A stretch of DNA of 64,000 bases from Madurella fahalii (Eukaryota; Ascomycota; Sordariomycetes; Sordariales). The position numbers were made by a program, and so were the translations under genes. A model generated the notes under the pieces. That model ran no database searches and was not told where the DNA came from. It was given only the letters and a program-made list of their open reading frames with translations. This document shows, piece after piece, positions 12,801-23,182 of this stretch (positions within the stretch are counted from its first letter, which is position 1; each line of letters begins with the position of its first letter). The stretch covers positions 5,605,001 through 5,669,000 of the forward strand of contig CM056875.1 of NCBI GenBank assembly GCA_029876055.1, in the 5' to 3' direction.

Positions 12801-13202
12801 GGATTTGGCTGCTTGAAGTTTAGTGCTAGCCTAAACGAACAGTCTTGGAAAACCTACCGTCTCCCTGAGAATGCTCTCGACAGACTCAGCCAGGTCAGTG
12901 CGCGCTTCAGGGTTGCTCCATCTTGCGAGCTGTGCGATGCGAGACCGGCCCAGGCCCAGCGCTCGCCCAATTACAGTCTGAAGTTTCTTCTCCCGAATAA
13001 AATGGACTCTGTCGGTCCTCTTCTCTGGGAGCAGTGCCGAAAGCAAGGCCGCCGTGTCATGGTCGTCACGGTAGAGCAGTGCCTGGTGCGCCTTGAACCA
13101 TTCCTGAATGATGGTTGCATTGCTCCTCAAGCCTGAGCGGGCAAGTCGGTTGTCATCCAGGCGTTGGAGCAAATCGCAGACATAGGAGAAGAGAAAGGGC
13201 AT
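9876..13202 (-). CDS. LIG4-like ATP-dependent DNA ligase
   Basis: Five exons fit phase: 13202-12858, 12808-12198, 12148-12055, 11999-11917 and 11862-9876, giving about 1,039 residues. An N-terminal helical domain (FSYVCDLLQRLDD onward) precedes the adenylation domain: ISCEEKMDGEYCQIHID holds the nucleotidyl Lys (about residue 281), CILEGELVVYSD motif III, HLMIVYYDVLMVDD, GEGLVLKMDD motif IV and CAIKLKKEYI motif V. An OB-fold-like part follows (KWTHFYVGCLENKDEV). The last 400 residues are Ser/Thr/Pro-rich and low complexity, ending in a BRCT-like segment (SCELSTYSFLLSPCISHFP). Domain order resembles LIG4, but motif I reads KMDGEY rather than KMDGER, so this may be a lineage-specific paralogue. 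Expected nuclear; a repair role is inferred. Confidence 0.82.
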
Positions 13203-13871
13203 GGCTCACTCCCAGCATGTACGCGATGTGCTATGTCGATGTGTCAACAAAAGGCGAGGCAGTGATGGCGCGCGAAGAGGTTGTTGTAAGTGGTTGAGAC
13301 GGCATCGTAGGCAACAGGTCCTCAAGCATGGCAGGATTTGGCCGAAACAGCCAAACGGTGCCAAATGATGCCTGGCTCAAGGCCACTTCACTCTCGGCTG
13401 TGCAAGAGGCACAGAAAGCGCGATCTGGTCGCGCAATATCCGACGGAACATCTTGGCACGGGAACACGTGTGCACGTGAGAGAGCGCTTACAACACCGTG
13501 TGCGCAGAGCCAGCGGTACTGTGAGTGTGTTCTCTAAGAGTCATTCTTTCAGGTGTTCGTTTAGATCTGTGAAATGAAAACAAAAAGATCAAGACTGCTG
13601 ATCGGTTAACTTGCCTCGTGCTTCCTTGGTGCTTTGTCTGAGGGGCAGTTGAGAGCGCTTGGGCCTAGCCCATACCAACGCCCGACCGTATTGAGTGAGA
13701 ATAGTGGCACTGACCATTCTTGATCGCCGTCTTCCAGATTATCCAAGAAAACTAGTTCTGAAGACGGCCGAACATTCAAGTGTGCGCGGTATCTCAATCG
13801 GGCCACTCGTGACACAAAAGATCCGTGTCCGAGACCTGTCAAATCCCACAAAACGATGATCCCCTGAGCCA
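13203..13871. promoter_or_regulatory. Divergent intergenic region
   Basis: This 669-base stretch lies between the start of the leftward DNA ligase gene and the start of the rightward DUF1115-like gene and should contain both promoters. An 88-residue frame on the minus strand (13872-13606) has no recognisable motif and exactly abuts the start of the rightward gene, so it was not called. Confidence 0.4.
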
Positions 13872-14284
13872 ATGGCGCTCTTCCATGCCTTGATTCGGAC
13901 TCACCACATCACATCCCGCAAGAAGGTTGCCCACCTGCGCAAGGCCGCCAGCAAGTACGGGTGCTATGCCCTTCTCCGGAGCGGAGGCTGCCCAGGCATC
14001 ATGTACTGCAAAGGCAGCGAGCATGCGGTCCGGGAATGGGTGACTACTGTACAGGTTCGTAGCTCGGCTACTTGCGGATAGTCTATTGAATATTGACGGC
14101 AATTCAGAGGCTGCGGTACAAGGACTTCCACCTGGCATCGAGACCAGCATTGATCGAGTCAGAGGTTCCGCCGTCAGAAGAGCAGCCCGGACTGTTTGAA
14201 GTCGAGGCTGTGCAAGACTTTGCTGCCGCCATGGAGAAACGCGGAATTTCGGCCTGGTGGAGGCGGGCGATGGACTTTGCGTGA
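13872..14284 (+). CDS. Small DUF1115/Prp3 C-terminal-domain-like protein
   Basis: Two exons fit phase: 13872-14054 and 14108-14284, giving 119 residues. The sequence HALIRTHHITSRKKVAHLRKAA, CYALLRSGGCPGIMYCKGSE and RLRYKDFHLAS matches the layout of the DUF1115 domain found at the C-terminus of Prp3 and after an RWD domain in RWDD2-type proteins: a His-His strand, a helix, a GxPGxxxVxG strand and a final basic RW/RY strand. No RWD domain or Prp3-like part precedes it; an in-frame stop sits 12 bases upstream of the ATG. Either the protein is a stand-alone domain or upstream exons were lost. Function unknown. Confidence 0.68.
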
Positions 14285-14479
14285 TCTGTCAGAACCTGCT
14301 AGACAACCAACCAGCACCTACCGTGGAATACCATCTCGGTTGCTTGAGCAGATTCCCGCTGCCGTAGGTTGACCACAGCCCAGCACAACAGCCGGGACGG
14401 AGCGGCCATCGTCCCAACTAAGCCGCCCATCCCAACCTAACATAACAACCCCCTCTTAAAGCGAACGCAACTACCCTAT

Positions 14480-15259
14480 CTACCTGCCTCTCCGCACAAG
14501 CGCCCTCGCCCGCATCAGCACCCCGGCAAACCACGGCGTCGCCCACACGCTCGCCGCAATCCTCACGGGCAACAGCACCTTCGTCAGCGCGTACGCCAAC
14601 GCCACCTCGACGACAACGCGATACCTGTACTCCCCCTCCCGCCACAGCTCCAGCACCTCCCCGTGCCCCTTGCCCTCGCCCTCGCCCTCGCCCTCCCTAT
14701 CCCCAGCCTCCCTCTTCTCGTGACCGACGCCGGACTCCCCAAACCCAAACCACCCCTTCCGCCGAAAATACCGCTCGAACCGCCCTACCCCCTCCGCCAC
14801 GTACCCGCCGTAGTTCTCCACCATGTACGACACGGGCACGAGCTGCGGGTTGTAGTGGAACAGCCCGAACAGCCCCAGGAGCGGCAGCACGGCCGTGATC
14901 TCGTGCAGCGCCAGGAAGGCGACGACGTGCGTCAGGGGCGCGCCGCGCAGGCGCGTCGTGTAGCGCCCGAGGCGGGGCGGCAGGCGGGCCAGGATGCGCT
15001 CGGCGCGGGTGACGGTCGCTTTTTCTTTGGCTTGGGAGGCATTTTGGGTCGTGGGCTTGTTGTTGCTGTTGCTGTTGCTGTTGTTGATTTTGGCTTCTGG
15101 GCCGGGTCCGCCGGTGGTGTACGTTCTTGTCTGGCCCTGACGTCGGGATCGCGGGAGCTGCGGTTTTGTTGGCCGGTGTGGTAAGGAAGGAGGGCGGAGG
15201 TTGCGGTTGAGGTTTTGGAGGGGTAGATTGGTGCGCGGGAGGGATTGAAGACCACGCAT
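14480..15259 (-). CDS. FLILHELTA-family mitochondrial protein (Mrx11-like)
   Basis: Single exon of 259 residues; the ATG at 15259 is preferred to the upstream in-frame 15487 because it begins a basic, Arg/Leu/Pro-rich presequence-like N-terminus. The signature is THVVAFLALHEITAVLPLLG (about residues 125-144), the local version of FLILHELTA that names the Pfam family; LFGLFHYNPQLVPVSYMVENYGGYV follows. A second hydrophobic segment lies near the C-terminus (VVEVALAYALTKVLLPVRIAAS). Two low-complexity inserts are visible: an Asn/Ser run (NNSNSNSNN) and a Glu/Gly run (EGEGEGEGKG). Yeast Mrx11 belongs to the mitochondrial MIOREX set; molecular function is not known. Confidence 0.83.
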   Translation of the reverse strand: MRGLQSLPRTNLPLQNLNRNLRPPSLPHRPTKPQLPRSRRQGQTRTYTTGGPGPEAKINNSNSNSNNKPTTQNASQAKEKATVTRAERILARLPPRLGRYTTRLRGAPLTHVVAFLALHEITAVLPLLGLFGLFHYNPQLVPVSYMVENYGGYVAEGVGRFERYFRRKGWFGFGESGVGHEKREAGDREGEGEGEGKGHGEVLELWREGEYRYRVVVEVALAYALTKVLLPVRIAASVWATPWFAGVLMRARALVRRGR

Positions 15260-15902
15260 GAGGACGGACGGTAAGCGCTGTCCCGCGCAAGACGGAGAAA
15301 AGGAATGTATAAGAAGGCTTGCCTTTGCAGATCTATTATGGTTTGGAATTGGGATGTTTGCGAGACCAGATTCGCGATCAAGGTGGGACTCGAGTAGTGG
15401 TGCACGGACCGCCTTCTCGTTTGTTGCCGGGTTGCCCCACCTCCTTACCCCTGAAGATGCCATAAATAAAGATGTCGCCCGGATCACATATTCCCCTTGA
15501 GTTTGGATCGTCAGAAAGGTCTAACGATGCGGTACGTAATATAGGACCTCTCTTTAGTTTTGTGTCATCTCTCTCTTTCTGTCGTTTTCTTGATTATTCA
15601 TAATTGAACTCACAATTAAGCTCTATATGTATATAAAGCCGGGGACGGTATAGCAAGGCACCTTTGGCAGTCCGAAAAGACGCTCTCATTTCTAGGTAGG
15701 TATTCCTAAGTTATGCAAGACCAGTGGTATCATCCTCCCTCTCCTAACAGTCAATTTCCCTGCAAACATTACCACCTCCATCCTTTTCACCTCAGGAATG
15801 ACCATTCCCAGCATCGATTCACCACCTCTACTCGGTATTATCTGCATCGGTAAAGATCTCCTCACCATGATCGCTCCGATTAACCCACCCCGTCTCTACA
15901 AA
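15260..15902. other. Intergenic region
   Basis: The gap separates the start of the leftward FLILHELTA gene from the 3' end of the leftward WW-domain gene. It is relatively AT-rich around 15590-15650 with a TATATAAAG-like string near 15632. No gene, RNA or repeat is supported. Confidence 0.35.
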
Positions 15903-16153
15903 TCATCTATAATCCTCCTCAAAATCGTCACCCCATCCAGATCCATCATACGTACTCGTGTTTCCCCATGCAGTGGGGTGCCCACCCGTAGTACTGCCAG
16001 GAATAGCACCACCACTACCGATGCCATGGTTCTCAGCCCGGGCCGCAGAATACGGACCTCCTCCTCCCCCGTGCCCCTGGGCCTGGTGAACCGATATTCC
16101 CCCTCCAGCAGGGCCACCACTCACGCTCTGCCTCTGCATCTGCTTCAACTGCT

Positions 16154-16187
<34 letters not shown>

Positions 16188-19100
16188 TTGTTGTTGTTGT
16201 TGCTGCTGGTGGCGCATATGTGGCGGGGGTGGGACAGGTTGCGAATGTTGATTACCATGCTGCGCAGTCGCGTGCATTGCGTGGCCGCCATTCGTGGCCG
16301 CCAGCATTCCTTGTTGTTGCTGCGGCTGCTGATGCTGCTGCTGGAACTGTGGAGGGGGCTGCAGCGGCAAATTCTGCTGCTGAGGATGGTGCATCATCAT
16401 ATGCGGCGCCATTCCTTGCACAAGCATCGGCTGGCCAGAAAACTGCGCATTCTGGTTGAACTGTCCTTGAAACGGCGGCTGCTGCGACATGGGACGCCCT
16501 CCATGTTTCTGGAGCTTGCCGCTGCCGGCTACCGAGTTTGATCTCTTGACTGTATCGCTTCTCCAGAGCCTGCCGAACCAGCCTTTTTCCTCTTTTACCG
16601 GGCCTGCGGGCTGGGGAGGGTGCATTTGTGTCACCTGCAGTCCACTCATCAGTTGCGGTGGTGCCGGTTGATGCTGTGGCATGCCTGGTTGTGCCGGCAA
16701 CATGCCGGGCTGCAGAGGAAACGTCTGGCGTGGCGGCAATGCTCCGGGTTGGGCGGTCTGGGCGGGCTGCATTCCTTGGGGCCCGCCTGGTGGAGGGAAC
16801 ATCATGGGCCGCTCAGGGGGTGCGGTACCAGGTACCTTGGCCGCATGCGAAGGCGCCGGCGATATTAGCGACATGAGCGAGAAGGACCTGTGAGGCGCGT
16901 TTGCGGGTACCTGGCCTGGAGCACTGGACACCGGAAGCGCCTGCCCCGGGGCGATGGGCATCGGCGGCATCTGGCCTGCTGATTGCATGGGAAGCTGGAC
17001 GGGGCCAGAGATGGGCAGCGGTTGTGGCATAGGCGGTTGGTTTCCTGTGTGTCCGAGATTGGCCATCCAACTAGAAGACGATGTAGCGCCTTGCTGAGCA
17101 AGGAACGGCGGTGGCACAGGCATCGGGGGCCCTTGAGCTGGGCCAAGAACCGGCTGCGACGTCACTAGTTTTGGTGGTATTGGTGGAGGTGACTGTGGAC
17201 TAGATGTTCCTGCCATTGAGAAGTCTTGGGCGGAATCCTGAGGCGCTGAAACATTGACACCAGTTAAGACGGCTGGCGCGGGAGCCGCAGATGACGCTTG
17301 ACCAGCACTAGGACTACCGGATCGTAAGGGATTAGGCTTAAGTGGTATTAAAGGCGAAGGCGGAGAGATATTCACCGGATCAGAGGCAAGTGGATGACGG
17401 CCGGTCGGAAGTGTTTGTGGCGGGGTCGTCCAGTCCGCCGCCGGCTCATTGGACATTAGCGGCGGAGCAGGTATAGGAGAGGGTCCAAGTCCTATTGCCG
17501 GTGGATGGATGCGATGCTCGTCAGCGGAGGCTTCCGTTGTGGATGCCACGGATTGCGAGAAGCTAGCCATAGCTTCCATACGAGGTTGCACCGGCGCGGC
17601 GCTTTGTGAGGCGCCGGGTTGCTGCTGAATGAGATCCTGGACCGAACTGGACAACGATACGGAAGATGATAGGTGGCCTTCTAAGGGATTCTGCCCGGGG
17701 ATTTGCGAAACCAGCTGCTGAAACCGGTGTGCCTGACCAGGCCGGTCTAGTGCATGGATGCTTGGTAGAGCTCCCGGGTTTGTCCCATGAGCGAACGGGG
17801 AAGAAGCCCGTGAAACTGGACTAGGACTCCGAGAGCCCGGTCCTCGCGGGGTAAGCGAAGGTTGGGTCGATGGTGTCACAGCTTGTTGCCCAACGAGCCC
17901 TGGTCTGCCCGGGGATGAGTGGTGTCGTGAAACCGCGGGCGTGGCATAGGGCGGGCTTGACGTCTCGGCTTGCGCGGTCTGATCAGTTGACACCGTCATG
18001 CTTTCTTCGAGCATGGGTTTTGAAAAAGGCTGCGTCTGTGCCACGGAGTAGTCAAGGATGATATGCGTCGACGAACTTGTAGGTATAGGATCGGGATCGA
18101 CAACGATAGTATTAGCCTGCAATTGGTCCGTGGTCCGTGAAGCCTCATTGTGAGAATGAAGGGTGCCACTCTGGTTTTGTAACCCTCTCGAATCTTCCGT
18201 TACACTTTGCTGTATAGAGGGCAACTCAATGGTCTCCACCGCTGACGAGCCGGTCGATGCTGGCATACCGATTCCTGATCTGATTGGTAATGTCTGAGCA
18301 GATACGGTAGGATGCGAAGCTGACGGAATCGAGGGTGCGGACGTGGCACTAAATTCGCCCGAGACCGCTTGCTGAGAGGGTCCATGCTGTGACTCCCTGT
18401 TAGACACCGCCGCGCGGGCGGGAATCTTGCCCGCCTGCATCTCAAATGCCACGACTTGCGGTTTACCCGAGGTGTCTAGCTGACTATGCTGAGATGCTAG
18501 CCCCGCCTGGCCACGGACGCTGGGTTGATCTCCGGGGCCAGGGTTTCCCACGCTTCCTTGTGGAGCACTTGGTTTAGTATTTAAATCGGCCGTCCCCGGG
18601 GCGGAAACTATTCCAATGCCGTACGGAGCTGGTGTAGACTCCCGGGAGACGATCTCCGATTCGGTCGCAAGCGGGTGCCTAAGAGAAGCAGTGACGGTTG
18701 GTATGCTGTCCTGAGCTGTAGGCACGGGTGATTTGCGAGAGAGATTCAAGGGTTCCGGTATGTCTGGACTCGAAGGCGGGAGAGGGGTAGAGTATTCCTG
18801 AAAAGCTGCCGTACTTGCCTCTCGTCCAGGTGGAACACCTCTGTGGTAGTCATGAGGTGTTTGGCGTGACTGCAGGCTCTGCAACGTGACAGGCGCGCTC
18901 ACCGCCGAGGGCGGTAGTGGTGGTCGAACACCCATGTAAGGAATGGAAGGAAGGTCTGTTGGCAAAGTGTCTGTTCTACCAGCCTGGTGTCTCCCCGGAC
19001 TCGATGTCCGGGGGGCCGCCGTAGGCCCGTGACCGTATCCAGTCTTGGATAGGAGCTGAACAGCGTCGTCGATGTCCTGTTGCAGGTCCTTATAAGGTTT

Positions 19101-20606
19101 ATAGGCTTGATAGCTCTTATTCGGACTACCTCGTCGGTTTTCAGGGGGGGACTGGGCGCGGAGAGGGCGTCCGCGGGCGGGTTGAAGAACCGAAGGTACC
19201 TTCGCGAGTCCAGAATTGCCCACATACCCAGACCCGGAAATGCTCTCATGGCGTGCTCTAGAAACGGAAATCGTTGCCTGTTCGCCATTGCCTGGACCGT
19301 CCAGAGGCTGTTTCGGGGGTATTTGAGGGGGTTTCAAAATCGCAGGAACCTCTGATGACCGACAATGCGATGGTGGCGGTCCCGCCAAAGAATGTCTCTT
19401 GTCTCCGTTGGCAAGGCTGAAGTCCCGGGCCCCGGAAATCGAATGCCGGTTACTGGAAATCGTGCTCGATGTATGGTCGGCGCCGACGGCGGCATGCCTC
19501 GCAGGATTATAGGGCTGATACTTCCCTGGGGTCGGACCCTTGGTAGCGTTGAACGGTTGCACGGGTCGGCTTGCGGGCTGAGGCAGGGAATTTTGCCGAA
19601 CTGGCCTGTATGGACGATGTACGGGCTCTTGAACGGCCTGATAAGGCCGTGACTGTTCGTCACCTTGTGTGGGGACCCGCGATGTCTCAGCCTTCTGGTC
19701 AGCCCTGCTAGCGGCAGCAACGCGTGCCACAGGAATGGTGTCAGAGGGTAGTTCGGCAGGGGCCAAGTGAAAGGCGTTCGCGTAGACCACGGGTTCTGTT
19801 ACATCCATCATGATTTCATTGCTGGGCAACTCGACCGGGACCGGATGGGTCTCCTCGCGGCACTGGGCCGTCAGTTCGCTGGGAAGTTCAGCAACAAAGC
19901 CAAGCGGGTCACGCGGCGCCTCGACCTGCCAGTTGTCTAGAAGCGGGACAGTGTGGGATGACACGATATCCGTGTCAACTGTAGCATCTTGACCGGCTTC
20001 GACGAATATCACGCTGTTGGTCTCGGATGGTGTGACGGCTGGCTGGCTGTTGGTGACGAGCGGAGTGGTCTCTGCGCTCACTATTGGCGATGTATACGCA
20101 CGCGGCCTTGTGCCCTGCTTGGGATATTCTTCCGCGGCGGCTGTGGCGACCCTTGCAGTGGTGGTTGCCGTGTCGTCCTGCCCGTCAGCTTGAGCGGTTT
20201 CTTGGCTGCTTCCTTGACCGGCCTCCTCTTCCTCCTCTTGCAAAGGACTGATGTCATTGTAGGCGCCAGGTCCCATGTACATGAGGCCATCCGGTTGGAG
20301 CCAAAACGGGCCGGTGCCATCGTCCTGCTCAGCAATGGTAGCTGTAGCTGAGCTTCCTCTTTGCTTGGACCATGCGGCTTGTTTCGACGAGGACCCGCCC
20401 AGTGTGCTCCGTCTCCTGATCTGTTTCTGGCTCACTAGCTTTTCTTCAGGAGCAAGATCAAAACGCGCCGCGCCTTCGCCCACATACTCGGGAAACTCGT
20501 CGCCGGGCTTGGGGAACGTGTACTGGATGAGACCGGTGGGCTTGTAGCGGTAGAACCAGCGCTTGCCGTCGTAGTCCCACTCCCAGTTCTCCGGGAGCGC
20601 GGCCAT
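15903..20606 (-). CDS. Giant WW-domain, polyQ, intrinsically disordered protein
   Basis: One uninterrupted 1,567-residue frame from the ATG at 20606. A single WW domain occupies about residues 4-32 (LPENWEWDYDGKRWFYRYKP, with the first Trp and the later Tyr/Phe-Tyr core; the second Trp is replaced, since the strand ends in TGLIQYTFPKP). Nearly everything after residue 60 is Ser/Pro/Thr/Gln-rich and looks disordered. Between about 1080 and 1330 there are many short proline tracts (PPPIPPKL, PMPVPPPF), potential WW/SH3 ligands. A short basic patch (EEKGWFGRLWRSDTVKRSNS) is the best conserved-looking later piece. A Q-run of about 20 lies near residues 1470-1490. It ends GWGDDFEEDYR. Function unknown; a scaffold role is a guess. 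Confidence 0.85.
16150..16209 (-). repeat. Coding CAG/CAA (polyQ) tract
   Basis: A run of about twenty glutamine codons, mixed CAG and CAA on the minus strand, inside the C-terminal part of the WW-domain protein. The CAA interruptions would slow slippage. Length is likely variable among strains. Confidence 0.9.
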
Positions 20607-23182
20607 TTTCAGCGTCGTCTCGGCGCGCCTCCGACGCGCTGGAAGGATTGCTACCGTCCCAGCTTGACTGCTGACTGAGATGTAACTGCGGCGCAGAGTC
20701 GCAGCGGCGACGCAGCCTTGTGGTGCCGAGGTCCTAAGCCCAGTGCGGGGCGTTCAAGAACAACAAAAAAAAAAAAGGTCAAGATAAGTCTTTGAGCAAA
20801 TGCATCGGGCACGGCTAGGCTTGGGGAGCCGGAAACGAATCTCGGCCGGGACGGGATGACGATAGATGGGCACGCAAAACTCGACGGGATTGAAGGCAGG
20901 TCAGACCAGGTGTTCAGGACGGGGGTAAGAAAGACGGCGCAATTCAAGACCGGCGCTTCCAAGAGGATACGGAAACAATAGTTCTGGCGTCCAACGGATC
21001 GCACACGCTTTCCTCTTAGCAGAAAGGTGCGGCTGAGCGCGGATAGCGCGGGGTCCAATTGAAGGCGCAGTAGTTTCTGACCATCGCATGGCGTTTGGCT
21101 TATTAGAGGCTTGGGCAGTCCGGCATAAAACGCGCCCAACAGGACAAACCATGCAGGGCAAATCCAATCCTCCTCATGGGTCGCGAATGGGAGGCGGCCA
21201 GCAGAGGCTAGGCTGCTCCATGGTTCTTTGGTTCCACATGGGCGTCTGGTTGGAAGGAGTGCCTCCTGTGGCTTGGTAGCTCGCCAACTGGGTAGCGAAA
21301 TGCATCTAGCGACTTTTATTTGTTGTCTTGACTGTCGTTTGACAAAAACGGGTGAAAATAAAATGCAGTTGGAAGTTCAAATCTCGACGAGTCGGGCGAT
21401 CCACGGGTGTCAAAACGGCATGCAACTCGCTCGCACGGCTGCTACTGTGACTCGCTCTTGCATACATATATTAGGACCCCGCATTCGGGTGCACCCTTGG
21501 TACGGGACAGCGGGGGATCGCACTCGGCCATGGCACCTCGTCTCTCATTCGGCGAATTAGGAGTTCTCTGGCTCCTTTTCGTTTGAGGTATAAGAGCTAT
21601 TCTAGCATCACGGGATATTACGTTGAACAACTTCTGTTTTGTCTTGTTTCAGTATCTAATGCTGTTTAACACGTAGGGAGCCATTGTCCCTACTTACTCT
21701 TTTTCTCTCTCCTCTCTCCCACTTTATTTTTCCTCTTTTCCCCCTATTTTCTTTCTACGTCCTATTCCAATGCCCTTCTGACAAGTGTTGATACTAAGGA
21801 GATACATCTGATTCATGACGCCTAGTAGGCAGTAATGTCGAACCTGAGATTGAAGCGCGCCAAAGATGGCAGGAGACAGATTCGAATCTGTCACCCGGGA
21901 CCACGTGTCGTATAGGGGCCTGTGCTAATGCTAAACGCCAGCTACCGGAGGTCGCAAACGGGAAACATTCTAGGCTATCTTAAGTAGCAAGCTGGAAAGC
22001 TTTGGACGAGGCGCGAACCGGCAAACAGGTCTCTCGGGGCGACCCTTCTAGAAGTGTTATTCCTCTTAATAGGTGCTTACTTTGCTGAACTCTCTTCCTT
22101 GTCTGCATCTACTAGCAAACGTATGTATTGTCTCATATTGCAACTAGTTGAGACATAACATCGTTGAACTCGGAACTTCAACATCTCCCAAGAAAGCTGT
22201 CATTCCGAGCCCTAACTCGCAGAATTCGAGCGCGGACTCAAAATAGAAAGGGCAGACCTGGCGCCAAGTCGACAGAAAATCCAACATGACGTCATGCAAT
22301 CTTAAGGGGATGTTTCAGGCCGATCAGAAAAGCCCCATACAATCCAAGCAATCTTGCCCCTTTTGGGCCTGGCAAGGGGGAAGGCAAAGGAAAGAATCGA
22401 TAAAAAGATCACCCATTCAAGCAGGCAATGGGAGATTGACAGAAATGCGGGGGACGGGCATCGAACGGCAGCCCGCATCCTCTCCGGAACTCGTCCTCTC
22501 GCATCCCGAATCAGGGCCACGGAATTTGGTTCGACCTCAGTTACATGCGACTCTGGCACGGGAACAAACATAAGCGCGACTCAGTTGCATTGCGGCTAGG
22601 GTAGTCTCTAACCACCTATTCGGCGGGCCGTGTCAGGGGAAGAGAATCTGTGAATCATGGAATCCCAAGCAGCCAAGGAGCCAAGCAGCCAGGCGCGCGG
22701 GACCACAGTACGCTACTGTGTACATACATGTCCAGAATGACTTCTCGGGATTCGTGTGCCGAAGCTGCTTTCACCCGTGGCAGGCACAGCAGCACCAAAC
22801 TGCCACAGCATGCCAATTACGGCACGCAAAGCAACCCAAGAGCGATTCGCCATTCAACAGGACGGACCGTTGAACAAACGGGTTACGCAATTGGGGCGTT
22901 CGCCCGATCCCATCCCGCAACCCGCGTAGCCGACTGGAGCCAACACCACCGAACCCTGATCGCAATTATGTACAGTACAAGTTTTGGGTGCGATCGCCCA
23001 CATCTCGTGTGGGTCACAGTGTGGATCCGCTCCTGGGGAACTTGGGATGAAGAGACCGAGTGAAAGACAGTTTTTCCACCCGTCTCGCGTCGAGTTCTGC
23101 CTTCTCTCCTCCTCTTTTAGAGCCGATCTGAACCAGATCATCCCCCGTGTAAGCCGCCAGTCTCTCCCCTCGATGCGGCAAC
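20607..23182. promoter_or_regulatory. Long (2.6 kb) divergent intergenic region
   Basis: This separates the starts of the leftward WW-domain gene and the rightward MscS-type channel gene. It includes a 13-base A run near 20763, pyrimidine-rich stretches around 21690-21760 and an 18-base perfect palindrome at 21875-21892. The length suggests a long 5' leader or complex promoter for one or both genes. Frames such as 20651-21139 and 22286-22573 carry no recognisable protein motifs. Confidence 0.4.

Noticed and set aside
14663..15184. 173-codon + strand frame opposite the FLILHELTA gene
   Set aside because: Low-complexity Pro/Leu/Val translation that is complementary to the Glu/Gly repeat of the real gene.
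21875..21892. Perfect 18-base palindrome containing TTCGAA, like a tRNA T-arm
   Set aside because: The loop would be eight bases rather than seven when a five-base stem is drawn, and no matching acceptor, D or anticodon arms were found on either strand.
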